DNA of 5,342 bases from Fibrobacter sp. (lineage in GTDB: Bacteria > Fibrobacterota > Fibrobacteria > Fibrobacterales > Fibrobacteraceae), in NCBI GenBank assembly GCA_017520105.1, contig JAFWRL010000254.1, positions 1 through 5,342 on the forward strand. Reading direction: 5' to 3'. Below, piece by piece: positions 1 to 5,263 of the stretch. Position 1 is the first letter of the stretch. Each line of letters starts with the position of its first letter. The translations under genes and the position numbers were made by a program. Below the pieces are notes generated by a model. It was not told where the DNA came from, did not search any database, and saw only the letters and a program-made list of their open reading frames with translations.

Positions 1-4
1 CTAA

Positions 5-22
5 TTACAGAAATTACTGTAA
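5..22. other. 18-bp near-perfect dyad at the left edge
   Basis: TTACAG and CTGTAA form 6-bp inverted arms around AAATTA; 16 of 18 positions are symmetric, including the central AATT. A run of seven A follows on the plus side. The size and symmetry fit an operator for a gene to the left of the window. Read on the minus strand, however, the T run precedes the stem, so it is not a good terminator in that direction. No gene can be tied to it here. Confidence 0.3.
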
Positions 23-87
23 AAAAAGAACATACCTAGAACTTGCGTTCAAAGACATCCATATTCATTTCTCTAACAAAAACAAAG

Positions 88-113
88 GCGAAGCCGAAAT
101 TATTCAGCTTCGC
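88..113 (-). terminator. Rho-independent terminator after the small membrane protein gene
   Basis: The arms GCGAAGC (88-94) and GCTTCGC (107-113) pair perfectly over 7 bp. After one mismatch, GAA (96-98) and TTC (103-105) add 3 bp around a 4-nt loop. Read on the minus strand the stem is followed by CTTTGTTTTTG, a U-rich tract. It sits 35 nt past the stop of the minus-strand gene at 148-504, which sets its direction. The plus-strand side (TATTCTATTTC) is less U-rich. Confidence 0.65.
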
Positions 114-147
114 TATTCTATTTCATGCCCAAAAGACATTTATTTTG

Positions 148-504
148 TTACGATTTTTTTTTGCGACGTTTAATGAAACTAGCAAGCCCGACGGCAATAA
201 GGATTCCCGCCGGGAGCACGACTGCAATAGTTAGGAGAATCAGTTTTTGAACGTCGCTCAAGCCCTTGAGCGATTGCTTGAAGTTCTTGAGTTTTGCGCG
301 GATACCCGGCTTTGCTTTTGCGGCGGCTTCATCTTCAGTAAGCGTACCGTCCGCCAGATCTTCGGATCCGGCAAACGGTTTAAAACCGGGAACCAGTGCG
401 AACAACTTAGACGCCGAATCCTTGACGGGTCCGACAAAGCGGTCCACATTCGAGTGCACCTTGCCGTAAACTTTTTTGAATGGGCGTTTCAGTTGTTCGA
501 GCAT
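148..504 (-). CDS. Small basic protein with one C-terminal membrane segment, unknown function
   Basis: This 118-residue protein is not recognised as a named family. Residues 1-85 are soluble and lysine-rich, with an acidic patch at about 48-59 (SEDLADGTLTED) between basic stretches. Residues about 88-111 form one hydrophobic segment (LILLTIAVVLPAGILIAVGL), followed by the strongly basic tail KRRKKKS. That pattern suggests a tail-anchored inner-membrane protein with the basic end in the cytoplasm, though the topology is inferred. The ATG at 504 has a GGAAG ribosome site (511-515) 6 nt upstream. The gene lies 87 nt downstream of leuA on the same strand, separated by the palindrome at 533-578. 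No separate promoter is obvious, so it may be read from leuA or from a weak promoter. A terminator follows at 88-113. The reading frame is credible; the function is unknown. Confidence 0.78.
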   Translation of the reverse strand: MLEQLKRPFKKVYGKVHSNVDRFVGPVKDSASKLFALVPGFKPFAGSEDLADGTLTEDEAAAKAKPGIRAKLKNFKQSLKGLSDVQKLILLTIAVVLPAGILIAVGLASFIKRRKKKS

Positions 505-532
505 AATTTTCTTCCGTTTTTTTGAAAAGGAG

Positions 533-578
533 ATTCCCGCTTACTTCGACTGCGCTCAGCACAGGCTCCGGCGGGAAT
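533..578. repeat. REP-like palindrome, possible leuA terminator
   Basis: ATTCCCGC (533-540) and GCGGGAAT (571-578) are perfect 8-bp inverted arms. Inside them, on the minus-strand transcript, CTGTGC and GCGCAG pair around a UGA loop with one G-U pair, giving a branched or long stem-loop. On the minus strand it is followed by CTCCTTTTC, a weak U tract, 14 nt past the leuA stop. It could act as a leaky terminator between leuA and the downstream small gene. The ATTCCCGC ... GCGGGAATGAC arms, from memory, resemble intergenic palindromes dispersed in many genomes. Only one copy is in this window, so calling it dispersed is an inference. Confidence 0.55.
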
Positions 579-591
579 GACACTTCTTTGT

Positions 592-2145
592 TTACTTTTT
601 ATAGAGCAAGTTCACGCCGCCGAAGAGGGCTCGCATGTTGGCCTTGAGCGTATCGCTAGAAACGCCACGGCCTTCGACTTCTTCGCCGTTCGCCTTCAAG
701 ACAATGCGGCTTAAACCACGACCGGCCCACAACTTGTCCTTTTCGGGAACAACAAGCTGGCGGTACTTCACAAGTTCCACCGGCATGCCGATTTCACGCA
801 TGAGCATGAGGGCAGCCTCGATGGGGCCTTCTGCCGTCACGGACTTCACAAGGGCTTCGCCATCCTTCTTGAAGTGGAAAATGAAGCGGTTCTCGTCCGG
901 GATAACTTCGATGTTGTTGAACACCAGGCGACCGTTCACGTTCACGCGCTGCTCGCGGAACACGTCGAGCACGCGTTCGGCGCTGAGTTCGCCTTCCTTT
1001 TCGCTCAACTGCTTGAGGATAGGCTGCAGCATGGACGCTTCTTGCAAAGTCATCTTGTAGCCGAACTTCGTGATGATTTCGTACACGGCGGTGCGGCCGC
1101 TCTGGCTCGTGAAGCTGAGCGTATCGTTCTGGTTACGGCCAATGATGGAGTAGTCAATCGGACGGTAAGCGCCCTTCTTCATGTCCTTCGTCTTGGATGC
1201 ACCATCCTGATGGATGCCGCTGCGGTGGACGATGGCTTCAGTACCGATTAACGGAGCGCGGATGTATATAGGCACGCCGCTCCAATGGCTGATGAGAATG
1301 GCGGTTTCGTAAATGCGTTCCAGATGCAGCCCCGTTTCGACGCCGGAGTTGTGCAGGCCAATCGCGACTTCATAGAAGTTCGTGTTGCCGCAACGTTCGC
1401 CGAGGCCGTTCAATGCGACTTCCAGCTGTGTTGCGCCGACGAAGAAACTTTCGACGGTCGCCGCAGTCGCCATGCCGAGGTCGTTGTGGCAGTGCACGGA
1501 AATCGTGATATTCTTGGGCAGAGCTTCATAGACCTGCTTGACCTGATCCACGTAGAGCTTCGGGCGATAACGTTCCACCGTGTTCGGCAGGTTAATCGTC
1601 GTCGCACCAGCTTCGACAACGGCCTTCAGAACGTCAATCACAAAGTCCATATTTTGGAGGCAGTCGCCAAAATGCTCGGCACTGAACTCCACATCGCCCT
1701 TGTCGCCGACGAGCGACTTGGCGAGCTTGACACAACGCACGGCACGTTCCTTCACTTGTTCAGGAGTCATGCGCAGCACGTTTTCCATCGAGAGCGGGCT
1801 TGTAGCGAGGAACGTGTGGATGCGCGGGTGCGGAGCGTACTGGACCGCTTCCCAGCAACGCTGGATATCGCTTTCGATGCAGCGGGCAAGGCCAGAAACC
1901 ACGACGTTCTTTGCCGTTTCGTCGCCCTCTTCCGCCATCTGCGCGGTGAGCTTTGCAAGTTCCATGACCGATTCAAAATCCATTTCGCTAGAGGCCGGGA
2001 ACCCGACTTCGGCCCCCTGCACACCGAGCTTCAAGAGCAACAGATATACATCTTTTTTCTGGGCGTTGTTCCAGGGCTTCGGGAGCGCCTGGTTGCCATC
2101 ACGCAGTGTTACGTCATAGAAGAATGGTTTTCTCGTTTCAGTCAT
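592..2145 (-). CDS. leuA: 2-isopropylmalate synthase (LeuA)
   Basis: This cytoplasmic enzyme condenses acetyl-CoA with 2-oxoisovalerate to make 2-isopropylmalate, the first committed step of leucine synthesis. The 517 residues match the bacterial ~520-residue form. The HMGL-like TIM barrel (about 7-275) starts with TLRDGNQAL (R15, metal ligand D16). It then has RIHTFLATSP (108-117), ATTINLPNTV (181-190), the metal-binding HCHND (H218, H220) and NGLGERCGN (246-254, ligand N254). HRSGIHQDG (307-315) lies in the linker region. Residues about 390-512 resemble the LeuA regulatory dimer domain, including VELVKY (456-461) and GRGVSSDT (492-499), so leucine feedback is likely. The start at 2145 is set by AAGGAG (2152-2157) 6 nt upstream. 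LPNTV replaces the IPDTV of E. coli LeuA, so a related condensing enzyme cannot be excluded from the protein alone. The leucine attenuator directly upstream strongly supports leuA. Confidence 0.95.
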   Translation of the reverse strand: MTETRKPFFYDVTLRDGNQALPKPWNNAQKKDVYLLLLKLGVQGAEVGFPASSEMDFESVMELAKLTAQMAEEGDETAKNVVVSGLARCIESDIQRCWEAVQYAPHPRIHTFLATSPLSMENVLRMTPEQVKERAVRCVKLAKSLVGDKGDVEFSAEHFGDCLQNMDFVIDVLKAVVEAGATTINLPNTVERYRPKLYVDQVKQVYEALPKNITISVHCHNDLGMATAATVESFFVGATQLEVALNGLGERCGNTNFYEVAIGLHNSGVETGLHLERIYETAILISHWSGVPIYIRAPLIGTEAIVHRSGIHQDGASKTKDMKKGAYRPIDYSIIGRNQNDTLSFTSQSGRTAVYEIITKFGYKMTLQEASMLQPILKQLSEKEGELSAERVLDVFREQRVNVNGRLVFNNIEVIPDENRFIFHFKKDGEALVKSVTAEGPIEAALMLMREIGMPVELVKYRQLVVPEKDKLWAGRGLSRIVLKANGEEVEGRGVSSDTLKANMRALFGGVNLLYKK

Positions 2146-2151
2146 TTTTAT

Positions 2152-2157
2152 CTCCTT
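2152..2157 (-). promoter_or_regulatory. leuA ribosome binding site
   Basis: On the minus strand AAGGAG lies 6 nt before the leuA ATG. It is the only strong Shine-Dalgarno sequence near the start and fixes it. It lies about 70 nt beyond the attenuator hairpin and is not part of any of the alternative stems, so the control acts on transcription rather than on ribosome access. Confidence 0.8.
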
Positions 2158-2219
2158 GCCGGCTTCAAGACCGCAAAGTTCCTTTAGTTTTCCGATTCAA
2201 AAATAGAATTTCGCATTAA

Positions 2220-2249
2220 CAAAAGAACCCGCTTCGTTCTCGAAGCGGG
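2220..2249 (-). terminator. leuA attenuator terminator hairpin
   Basis: On the minus strand CCCGCTTCG (2249-2241), loop AGAA and CGAAGCGGG (2236-2228) form a perfect 9-bp G/C-rich stem. It is followed by TTCTTTT (2227-2221). It lies inside the leuA leader, 42 nt past the stop codon of the Leu-rich leader ORF and 82 nt before the leuA ATG, which is the expected place for an attenuator. Its 5' arm can instead pair with the end of the leader ORF (see the antiterminator). It could also stop read-through from the Fic remnant upstream. Confidence 0.88.
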
Positions 2250-2307
2250 CGCTTTTAGGTTGAAATTCGTTTGAAAATCTTTGAAAAATCCCTAAAACCT
2301 CGCTTCG
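2241..2307 (-). promoter_or_regulatory. Leucine attenuator: antiterminator and competing stems
   Basis: There are three mutually exclusive pairings on the minus-strand RNA. Stem 1:2 is TCGCT (2314-2310) with AGCGA (2304-2300). Antiterminator 2:3 is CGAAGCG (2307-2301) with CGCTTCG (2247-2241), a perfect 7 bp. It extends past a one-base bulge by GG (2299-2298) with CC (2249-2248), and further by TTTTAGG (2297-2291) with CCTAAAA (2259-2253) across a 3-nt bulge, about 16 bp in all. Terminator 3:4 is the 9-bp hairpin. A ribosome stalled on the Leu codons (2333-2319) would cover arm 1 and free arm 2 to form the antiterminator. A ribosome reaching the stop at 2292 would cover arm 2 and let the terminator form. 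This is the classic amino-acid attenuation logic. The pairing was read by eye; energies were not computed. Confidence 0.8.
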
Positions 2308-2351
2308 GTAGCGATGCTAAGTAGAAGTAGAAGGTTCAAGATTTTTCTCAT
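2292..2351 (-). CDS. leuL: leu operon leader peptide
   Basis: This 19-codon ORF (MRKILNLLLLLSIATEARF, stop TAG) has six Leu codons: TTG at position 5 and CTT-CTA-CTT-CTA-CTT at positions 7-11. Five consecutive Leu codons just ahead of a terminator hairpin and leuA mark it as a leucine-sensing leader whose translation, not product, matters. The last codons (GCT ACC GAA GCG AGG) contain arms 1 and 2 of the attenuator. There is no Shine-Dalgarno sequence. The predicted -10 box (2359-2364) puts transcription start at about 2351-2352, on or next to this ATG, so initiation is probably leaderless. An in-frame ATG at 2357 would give 21 codons but would lie upstream of the predicted transcript start. 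It is too short for most gene callers. Confidence 0.85.
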   Translation of the reverse strand: MRKILNLLLLLSIATEARF

Positions 2352-2358
2352 GTGCATG

Positions 2359-2387
2359 AATATACAAAGTTTCGAGAGGAATGGCAA
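2359..2387 (-). promoter_or_regulatory. Promoter of the leuL-leuA transcript
   Basis: On the minus strand the -35 box TTGCCA (2387-2382) and -10 box TATATT (2364-2359) each match the sigma-70 consensus in 5 of 6 positions, with the ideal 17-bp spacer. Seven bases separate the -10 box from the leader ATG at 2351, which puts +1 at or one base from the start codon. The element lies in the 69-bp gap between the Fic remnant stop and the leader ORF, the right place for a leuA promoter. Confidence 0.75.
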
Positions 2388-2420
2388 GGGGGCGCGGCTA
2401 CCAACAATGAATTTACCGAT

Positions 2421-2932
2421 CTATTTTGTAACCACCTTCCAGTTGCATTTTTTATCTGAATCAGAGCGAGTAAGGATTCCCGCCTCCACTAGTTTTTTCA
2501 TGTCGCGGTGGATGGTCTCTCGCCGGACGCCAAAGCGTTCTGCCAGTTCCGTTTGCAGAATATTCGGATTCTCTTTCACAATGTCTAGAATCTGTTTCTG
2601 GCGTTCACTGATTTTTACTGTGACATTTTGCTGTGACATTTTGCTGTGACATTTTGCTGTGACATTTTTACCGAGGCTTTTCGTAGGCTCCTTTTTTGCC
2701 GTCCCAGCTTTTTTCATTTTTTCAATCGCAGCATTGTCCTTGACTTTCTTGTAGTCAACATGCAGATTGCGGTTTCTCAGTTCGTTGTGTTCGCCCATTA
2801 GCAGGTTACGGAAGAATTTCTCAAGATATTCCGGTTCCTGCCAAATACCCTTCGCCACATTCTTGTTGTTCGCACGGACAAGGGCGGAGCGGCTGTAATG
2901 CCGTATTCAACAAGCGTATTGGGTGTATCGAA
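2421..2932 (-). pseudogene. C-terminal remnant of a Fic-family protein
   Basis: The open part (2421-2858, GTG at its first position) reads KGIWQEPEYLEKFF, then FRNLLMGEHNELRNRNLHV. From memory this matches the C-terminal tail of Fic-domain (AMP-transferase-like) proteins that end in a winged helix. A Lys-rich linker and a C-terminal winged helix follow, at residues about 84-143 (ISERQKQILDIVKENP to NWKVV). The catalytic Fic motif HxFxxGNGR is absent. Coding sense continues upstream of the GTG as YSRSALVRANNKN, then meets a TGA (2909-2907). A neighbouring frame reads FDTPNTLVEYGI from 2932; adding one base near 2898-2900 would join them as EYGIYSRSALVRANN. So it looks 5'-truncated and frameshifted. 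The 13-bp tandem repeat lies in the linker. It could still make a small winged-helix protein, but no ribosome site supports the GTG. Confidence 0.6.
2618..2669. repeat. Tandem repeat, 4 x 13 bp
   Basis: CTGTGACATTTTG is repeated head to tail four times, starting at 2618, 2631, 2644 and 2657. Only the last base of the final copy differs (T for G). The unit is not a multiple of three, so in the coding strand the copies are read in successive frames and give residues 64-80 of the Fic-remnant ORF (K-NVTAKCHSKMSQQ-NVT). Gain or loss of one copy would shift the frame ahead of the winged helix; only changes of three copies keep it. There are no spacers, so it is not a CRISPR array. Confidence 0.97.
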
Positions 2933-3499
2933 TTAGCGGATTCTTTTTAAATCATTTATACTAAAAACAAAGCCCTCACAATATGGATCCCCATCGCTAG
3001 TAACATAAAATTTTTCACACGGGATATCCGTCTTGTACGACCACGGAATGCATTCGCCACAATCATTCACAGCATCGCAACTATACCACAAAGCCGAAAT
3101 ATTATTGCATTTGCCGACACCATCCGCCAATTTCCAACAGCCCTTATTCTTTACCAAGTGAAATTCACCACCTTGAAAACAGTCACCAGATGAACAAGCA
3201 GCACCATCCAATTGAATCACATCATCAGAATGACCATAAACAATTACCAAGCCGTTCCTTTTCGCACATTCCGCCTCGATTTCATACAAGCCCTCTGAAA
3301 AATCGCGAAGACTCAGAATTTTAGCAAACTGTTTTGCGGATAAAGCCCTTGTCCTCATAAATAAAACGTACTGAACCTCTCGCTTATGCTTTTTTCCGAA
3401 ACGAGCCAAAGCTTTTTCTGCAATTATATTCGCGTCATCACAAACGCATGCAGTTCCTTCAATGAAAAGGCAAACATCATGAATTATTTCATTCTCCAT
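2933..3499 (-). CDS. Cysteine-rich protein of unknown function, phage-like C-terminal half
   Basis: This 188-residue protein has 13 cysteines, 11 of them after residue 20 and dense between 102 and 174. Cys pairs such as C18/C20, C147/C150 and C102/C107 suggest metal binding or disulfides, but no standard zinc-ribbon spacing is complete. There is no signal peptide. Two blocks look conserved: KRNGLVIVYGHSDDVIQLDGA (80-100), and WSYKTDIPCEKF with DGDPYCEGFVFSINDL (153-184). From memory they resemble uncharacterised prophage-associated proteins, but I cannot name the family. The start at 3499 is supported by AAGGAG (3506-3511) 6 nt upstream. A TTGACT (3559-3554) could be a -35, but its -10 is poor. 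It is A+T-rich relative to leuA and sits between two gene remnants, with its stop codon abutting the Fic remnant. This suggests acquired DNA. The reading frame is well supported; the function is unknown. Confidence 0.8.
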   Translation of the reverse strand: MENEIIHDVCLFIEGTACVCDDANIIAEKALARFGKKHKREVQYVLFMRTRALSAKQFAKILSLRDFSEGLYEIEAECAKRNGLVIVYGHSDDVIQLDGAACSSGDCFQGGEFHLVKNKGCWKLADGVGKCNNISALWYSCDAVNDCGECIPWSYKTDIPCEKFYVTSDGDPYCEGFVFSINDLKRIR

Positions 3500-3567
3500 T
3501 GAACGCTCCTTTTTGTGGTTTTACCCATAAAACTACATTCGCAGGAATGTTGCAGTCAAGAGGGGGA

Positions 3568-3711
3568 ACTGTTAGTCGAGACAAGCCGAATTTTATACAA
3601 GCTCAGCTTATATATATTAGCCTAGTTAAAAACGGATACCCGCCGCAGTACAGCCCCGAAGTATTCAGCAAGGTTATGGAACAAGTGGACAACTTCGAGG
3701 AAAATCAATGA
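3568..3711 (+). pseudogene. C-terminal remnant of type I restriction subunit HsdR
   Basis: The plus-strand frame open from 3499 ends in IQAQLIYISLVKNGYPPQ, then YSPEVFSKVMEQVDNFEENQ, stop TGA at 3709-3711. From memory this fits the last ~45 residues of type I restriction endonuclease R subunits, where a helix leads into a K-x-G-YPP motif and then a helix with V-x-E-Q. HsdR is normally about 800-1000 residues, so the nuclease, helicase and translocase domains are all gone. The first ~23 codons after the ATG at 3499 overlap the start region of the divergent cysteine-rich gene and do not look like HsdR, so homology is placed from about 3568. No ribosome site precedes that ATG. It is the only coding trace on the plus strand. 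A genuine 70-residue orphan protein is the alternative. Confidence 0.5.
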
Positions 3712-3735
3712 CGATCATGTCGCGTTTCTGTCGCT

Positions 3736-3747
3736 AAAAAATTTTTT
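3736..3747. other. A6T6 palindrome between convergent ends
   Basis: AAAAAATTTTTT is a perfect 12-bp palindrome lying between the stop of the HsdR remnant (3711, plus) and the stop of the abiEii gene (3770, minus). Each side presents a T run to one of the two convergent transcripts, but there is no G/C stem, so it is a poor intrinsic terminator. It may be a bent or weakly terminating element. No better terminator is seen in 3712-3769. Confidence 0.3.
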
Positions 3748-3769
3748 GAGATTCATTAAACAAGAATGT

Positions 3770-4648
3770 CTAACGCCTTTCGGAAAGCTCTTCCAGTATT
3801 TCTTTTGTCCAATACCTTTCCAACCTTTCGCGAATCAAATTCATCACATCTTCGAAATTCAAAGGCTCAGTATATTTGATTTTGCGCAAGAAGTTTTTCC
3901 AAAGCGAAAGTTTTGATTCGTCACGGGCAAAATATGAGGAGAATAGTTTTACCTTGGAATTGTAGCTTGTTTTCCGTGCATGGAATGTCGCCTTAATGGC
4001 CGACCCAAGAACTTGATTGTCTATATCTTGATTAGTCAAAATTTGATAGACGTCAAAGAAATCCTTCATGCGGCTATTGCTTTCGTCTCGCTCAATCATG
4101 GCATGGAATTTTTCGGCAACAATAGATTCGATTGAATAGACAAAAATATTCGCTTTAGGCAAATTGTCAAGTAGTGAGGGGTACGACATCTCTTTTACAC
4201 CAACAACCGAATCTCCGAACCCAACGTCAATGGCGACCCACTGGCGAATTGAATCCAAGTTTGCCTGTATTTTCACATGAAGCCCGAGGTATTCCTTATC
4301 ATTCATGATGTCATTGACTTGAATGGAGTCAATATCGAAAGTAATGCCGTCTTCAGGACACGTTTGCAAACATATATCAGCAAACATAGAGCGGAGCAGT
4401 TCTGGCTTTGAAGGGAAATTGATACCGAGCAAGTCCACATCCAAAGTTGGGCGCGCAATTACGGGATTCAAAGCAAACAGTAATGAACCGCCCTTCAAAT
4501 AGAATGATGATCTATACTTGCTTTTAGCGAGGCGATACATCAAACGCTCATGAAAGAAGCGTATGAGAACTTGTTGGTAGTTCCCGTGCGCTTTTCTCGT
4601 TTGCTCCAGTAGGCGATTTTTTACTGACTTTGCGACATCCTGAACCAT
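3770..4648 (-). CDS. abiEii: AbiEii toxin, type IV TA nucleotidyltransferase
   Basis: This is the toxin of the AbiE abortive-infection system. The family belongs to the DNA polymerase beta-type nucleotidyltransferases, and some members modify tRNA. All family motifs are visible in 292 residues: LKGGSLLFAL (51-60, GGS at 53-55), ARPTLDVDLLG (65-75, metal-binding D70 and D72), the third acidic residue in IDVGFGDS (D141), and SIVAEKFHAM (175-184, K180) with NSRMKDFFDVY (191-201). Length is normal and no catalytic residue is missing, so it is probably active. Its ATG begins one base after the antitoxin TAA, so the two are one operon with likely translational coupling; only a weak ribosome site is present. 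AbiEi reduces toxin level by repressing the shared promoter. In this family the two proteins are not known to bind each other (type IV). Confidence 0.95.
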   Translation of the reverse strand: MVQDVAKSVKNRLLEQTRKAHGNYQQVLIRFFHERLMYRLAKSKYRSSFYLKGGSLLFALNPVIARPTLDVDLLGINFPSKPELLRSMFADICLQTCPEDGITFDIDSIQVNDIMNDKEYLGLHVKIQANLDSIRQWVAIDVGFGDSVVGVKEMSYPSLLDNLPKANIFVYSIESIVAEKFHAMIERDESNSRMKDFFDVYQILTNQDIDNQVLGSAIKATFHARKTSYNSKVKLFSSYFARDESKLSLWKNFLRKIKYTEPLNFEDVMNLIRERLERYWTKEILEELSERR

Positions 4649-4649
4649 C

Positions 4650-5228
4650 TTAAAGCCCTATTTCCAAATATGTTCTTAGTGTTGCCGCAATACGAAGTTT
4701 CTTTGCGTATTCAGTCAGCTTGGGAATGTTCCTATCGCAGCGACGAAGATATGTTTTAAGGATTTCCGCGCATACATCTAGTCCTATTTTATTGCGATAT
4801 TTTACCGCATCGCAGACGGAGCGTTCCAAGTCGGTGACATGTACCTTATGCCCATGCACTTCTGCTATTGTGGTTCCAAATTTCAGCAGATGATCCGACC
4901 AATAATAAAGCGTTATTGGGGGGAATTCGGGCAATACAAGTTTTCGTTTACGCGAAATAGCGATACAAAATGCGCTAGGAATTTGCGTCGTGAGTTCGTA
5001 ATGTTCCCACGCCGAGTACATGCATAGCACTCCACCGGGCACAAGGATATCTATATCGAGCATCGTGTCGGCCAATACGATGGGTTCAGCAAACACACCT
5101 GGACGAAGGCGAAGTAGTTCACCCGATTGAACCTTTTGTAGAATCTGATGATATTGATAAGCGCTCATGTTGTCGCGAAGCATGAAACCTTCGGTATTGC
5201 AAATTTCTTTTCCGTCGTATTTGGGCAT
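4650..5228 (-). CDS. abiEi: AbiEi antitoxin and autorepressor
   Basis: This 192-residue protein is the antitoxin and DNA-binding repressor of the AbiE pair. The N-terminal winged helix ends in SGELLRLRPGVFAE (35-48), the typical 'G-x-L-x-R-x-x-x-G-V-[FY]' turn of AbiEi proteins. The C-terminal antitoxin domain contains HVTDLERSVCDAVKYRNKIG (130-149) and DVCAEILKTYL (151-161), matching the family's 'T-x-x-R-T/S-V-x-D' helix. The start is uncertain. The ATG at 5228 has AAGG only 2 nt away, and the predicted transcript begins at or near it, which would be leaderless initiation. The ATG at 5183 (residue 16) has GAAGG (5188-5192) 4 nt upstream and would shorten the winged helix. I keep 5228 because it retains the complete N-terminal helix. 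abiEii follows after one base. Confidence 0.9.
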   Translation of the reverse strand: MPKYDGKEICNTEGFMLRDNMSAYQYHQILQKVQSGELLRLRPGVFAEPIVLADTMLDIDILVPGGVLCMYSAWEHYELTTQIPSAFCIAISRKRKLVLPEFPPITLYYWSDHLLKFGTTIAEVHGHKVHVTDLERSVCDAVKYRNKIGLDVCAEILKTYLRRCDRNIPKLTEYAKKLRIAATLRTYLEIGL

Positions 5229-5234
5229 GTCCTT

Positions 5235-5263
5235 AATATAATAAAATCACGGCACTTTTGCAA
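5235..5263 (-). promoter_or_regulatory. abiE operon promoter
   Basis: On the minus strand TTGCAA (5263-5258) and TATATT (5240-5235) are separated by 17 bp. Six bases, AAGGAC, separate the -10 box from the ATG at 5228, so transcription would start at or just inside the start codon. The geometry and -10 sequence are the same as at the leuL promoter. The -35 box is the centre of the 24-bp dyad described separately. Confidence 0.65.

Noticed and set aside
247..525. Plus-strand open frames opposite the small membrane protein gene
   Set aside because: They overlap a minus-strand gene with a ribosome site, a membrane segment and a terminator, and their translations show no coherent features.
1285..2187. 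300-codon plus-strand open frame opposite leuA
   Set aside because: It is antisense to a clear LeuA with all catalytic motifs. Strong third-position G/C bias of leuA removes stops on the other strand, and the frame has no recognisable domain or ribosome site. The same applies to the other long plus-strand frames at 635-1251 and 1580-2119.
2187..2216. Ten-codon ORF (MRNSIFESEN) between attenuator and leuA
   Set aside because: It has no ribosome site, no Leu enrichment and no link to the alternative stems, so it is probably chance.
198..2482. Shared 14-mer TAAGGATTCCCGCC at 198-211 and 2469-2482
   Set aside because: Both copies encode Ala-Gly-Ile-Leu on the minus strand, in the membrane segment and in the winged helix. 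Codon preference explains the match well enough, and there is no flanking similarity.
2618..2669. Short repeat array that might suggest CRISPR
   Set aside because: Copies are 13 bp and directly adjacent with no spacers, and they lie within a coding frame.
4839..5027. Plus-strand 62-codon open frame inside abiEi
   Set aside because: It is antisense to a clear AbiEi antitoxin domain, with no ribosome site or recognisable motif.
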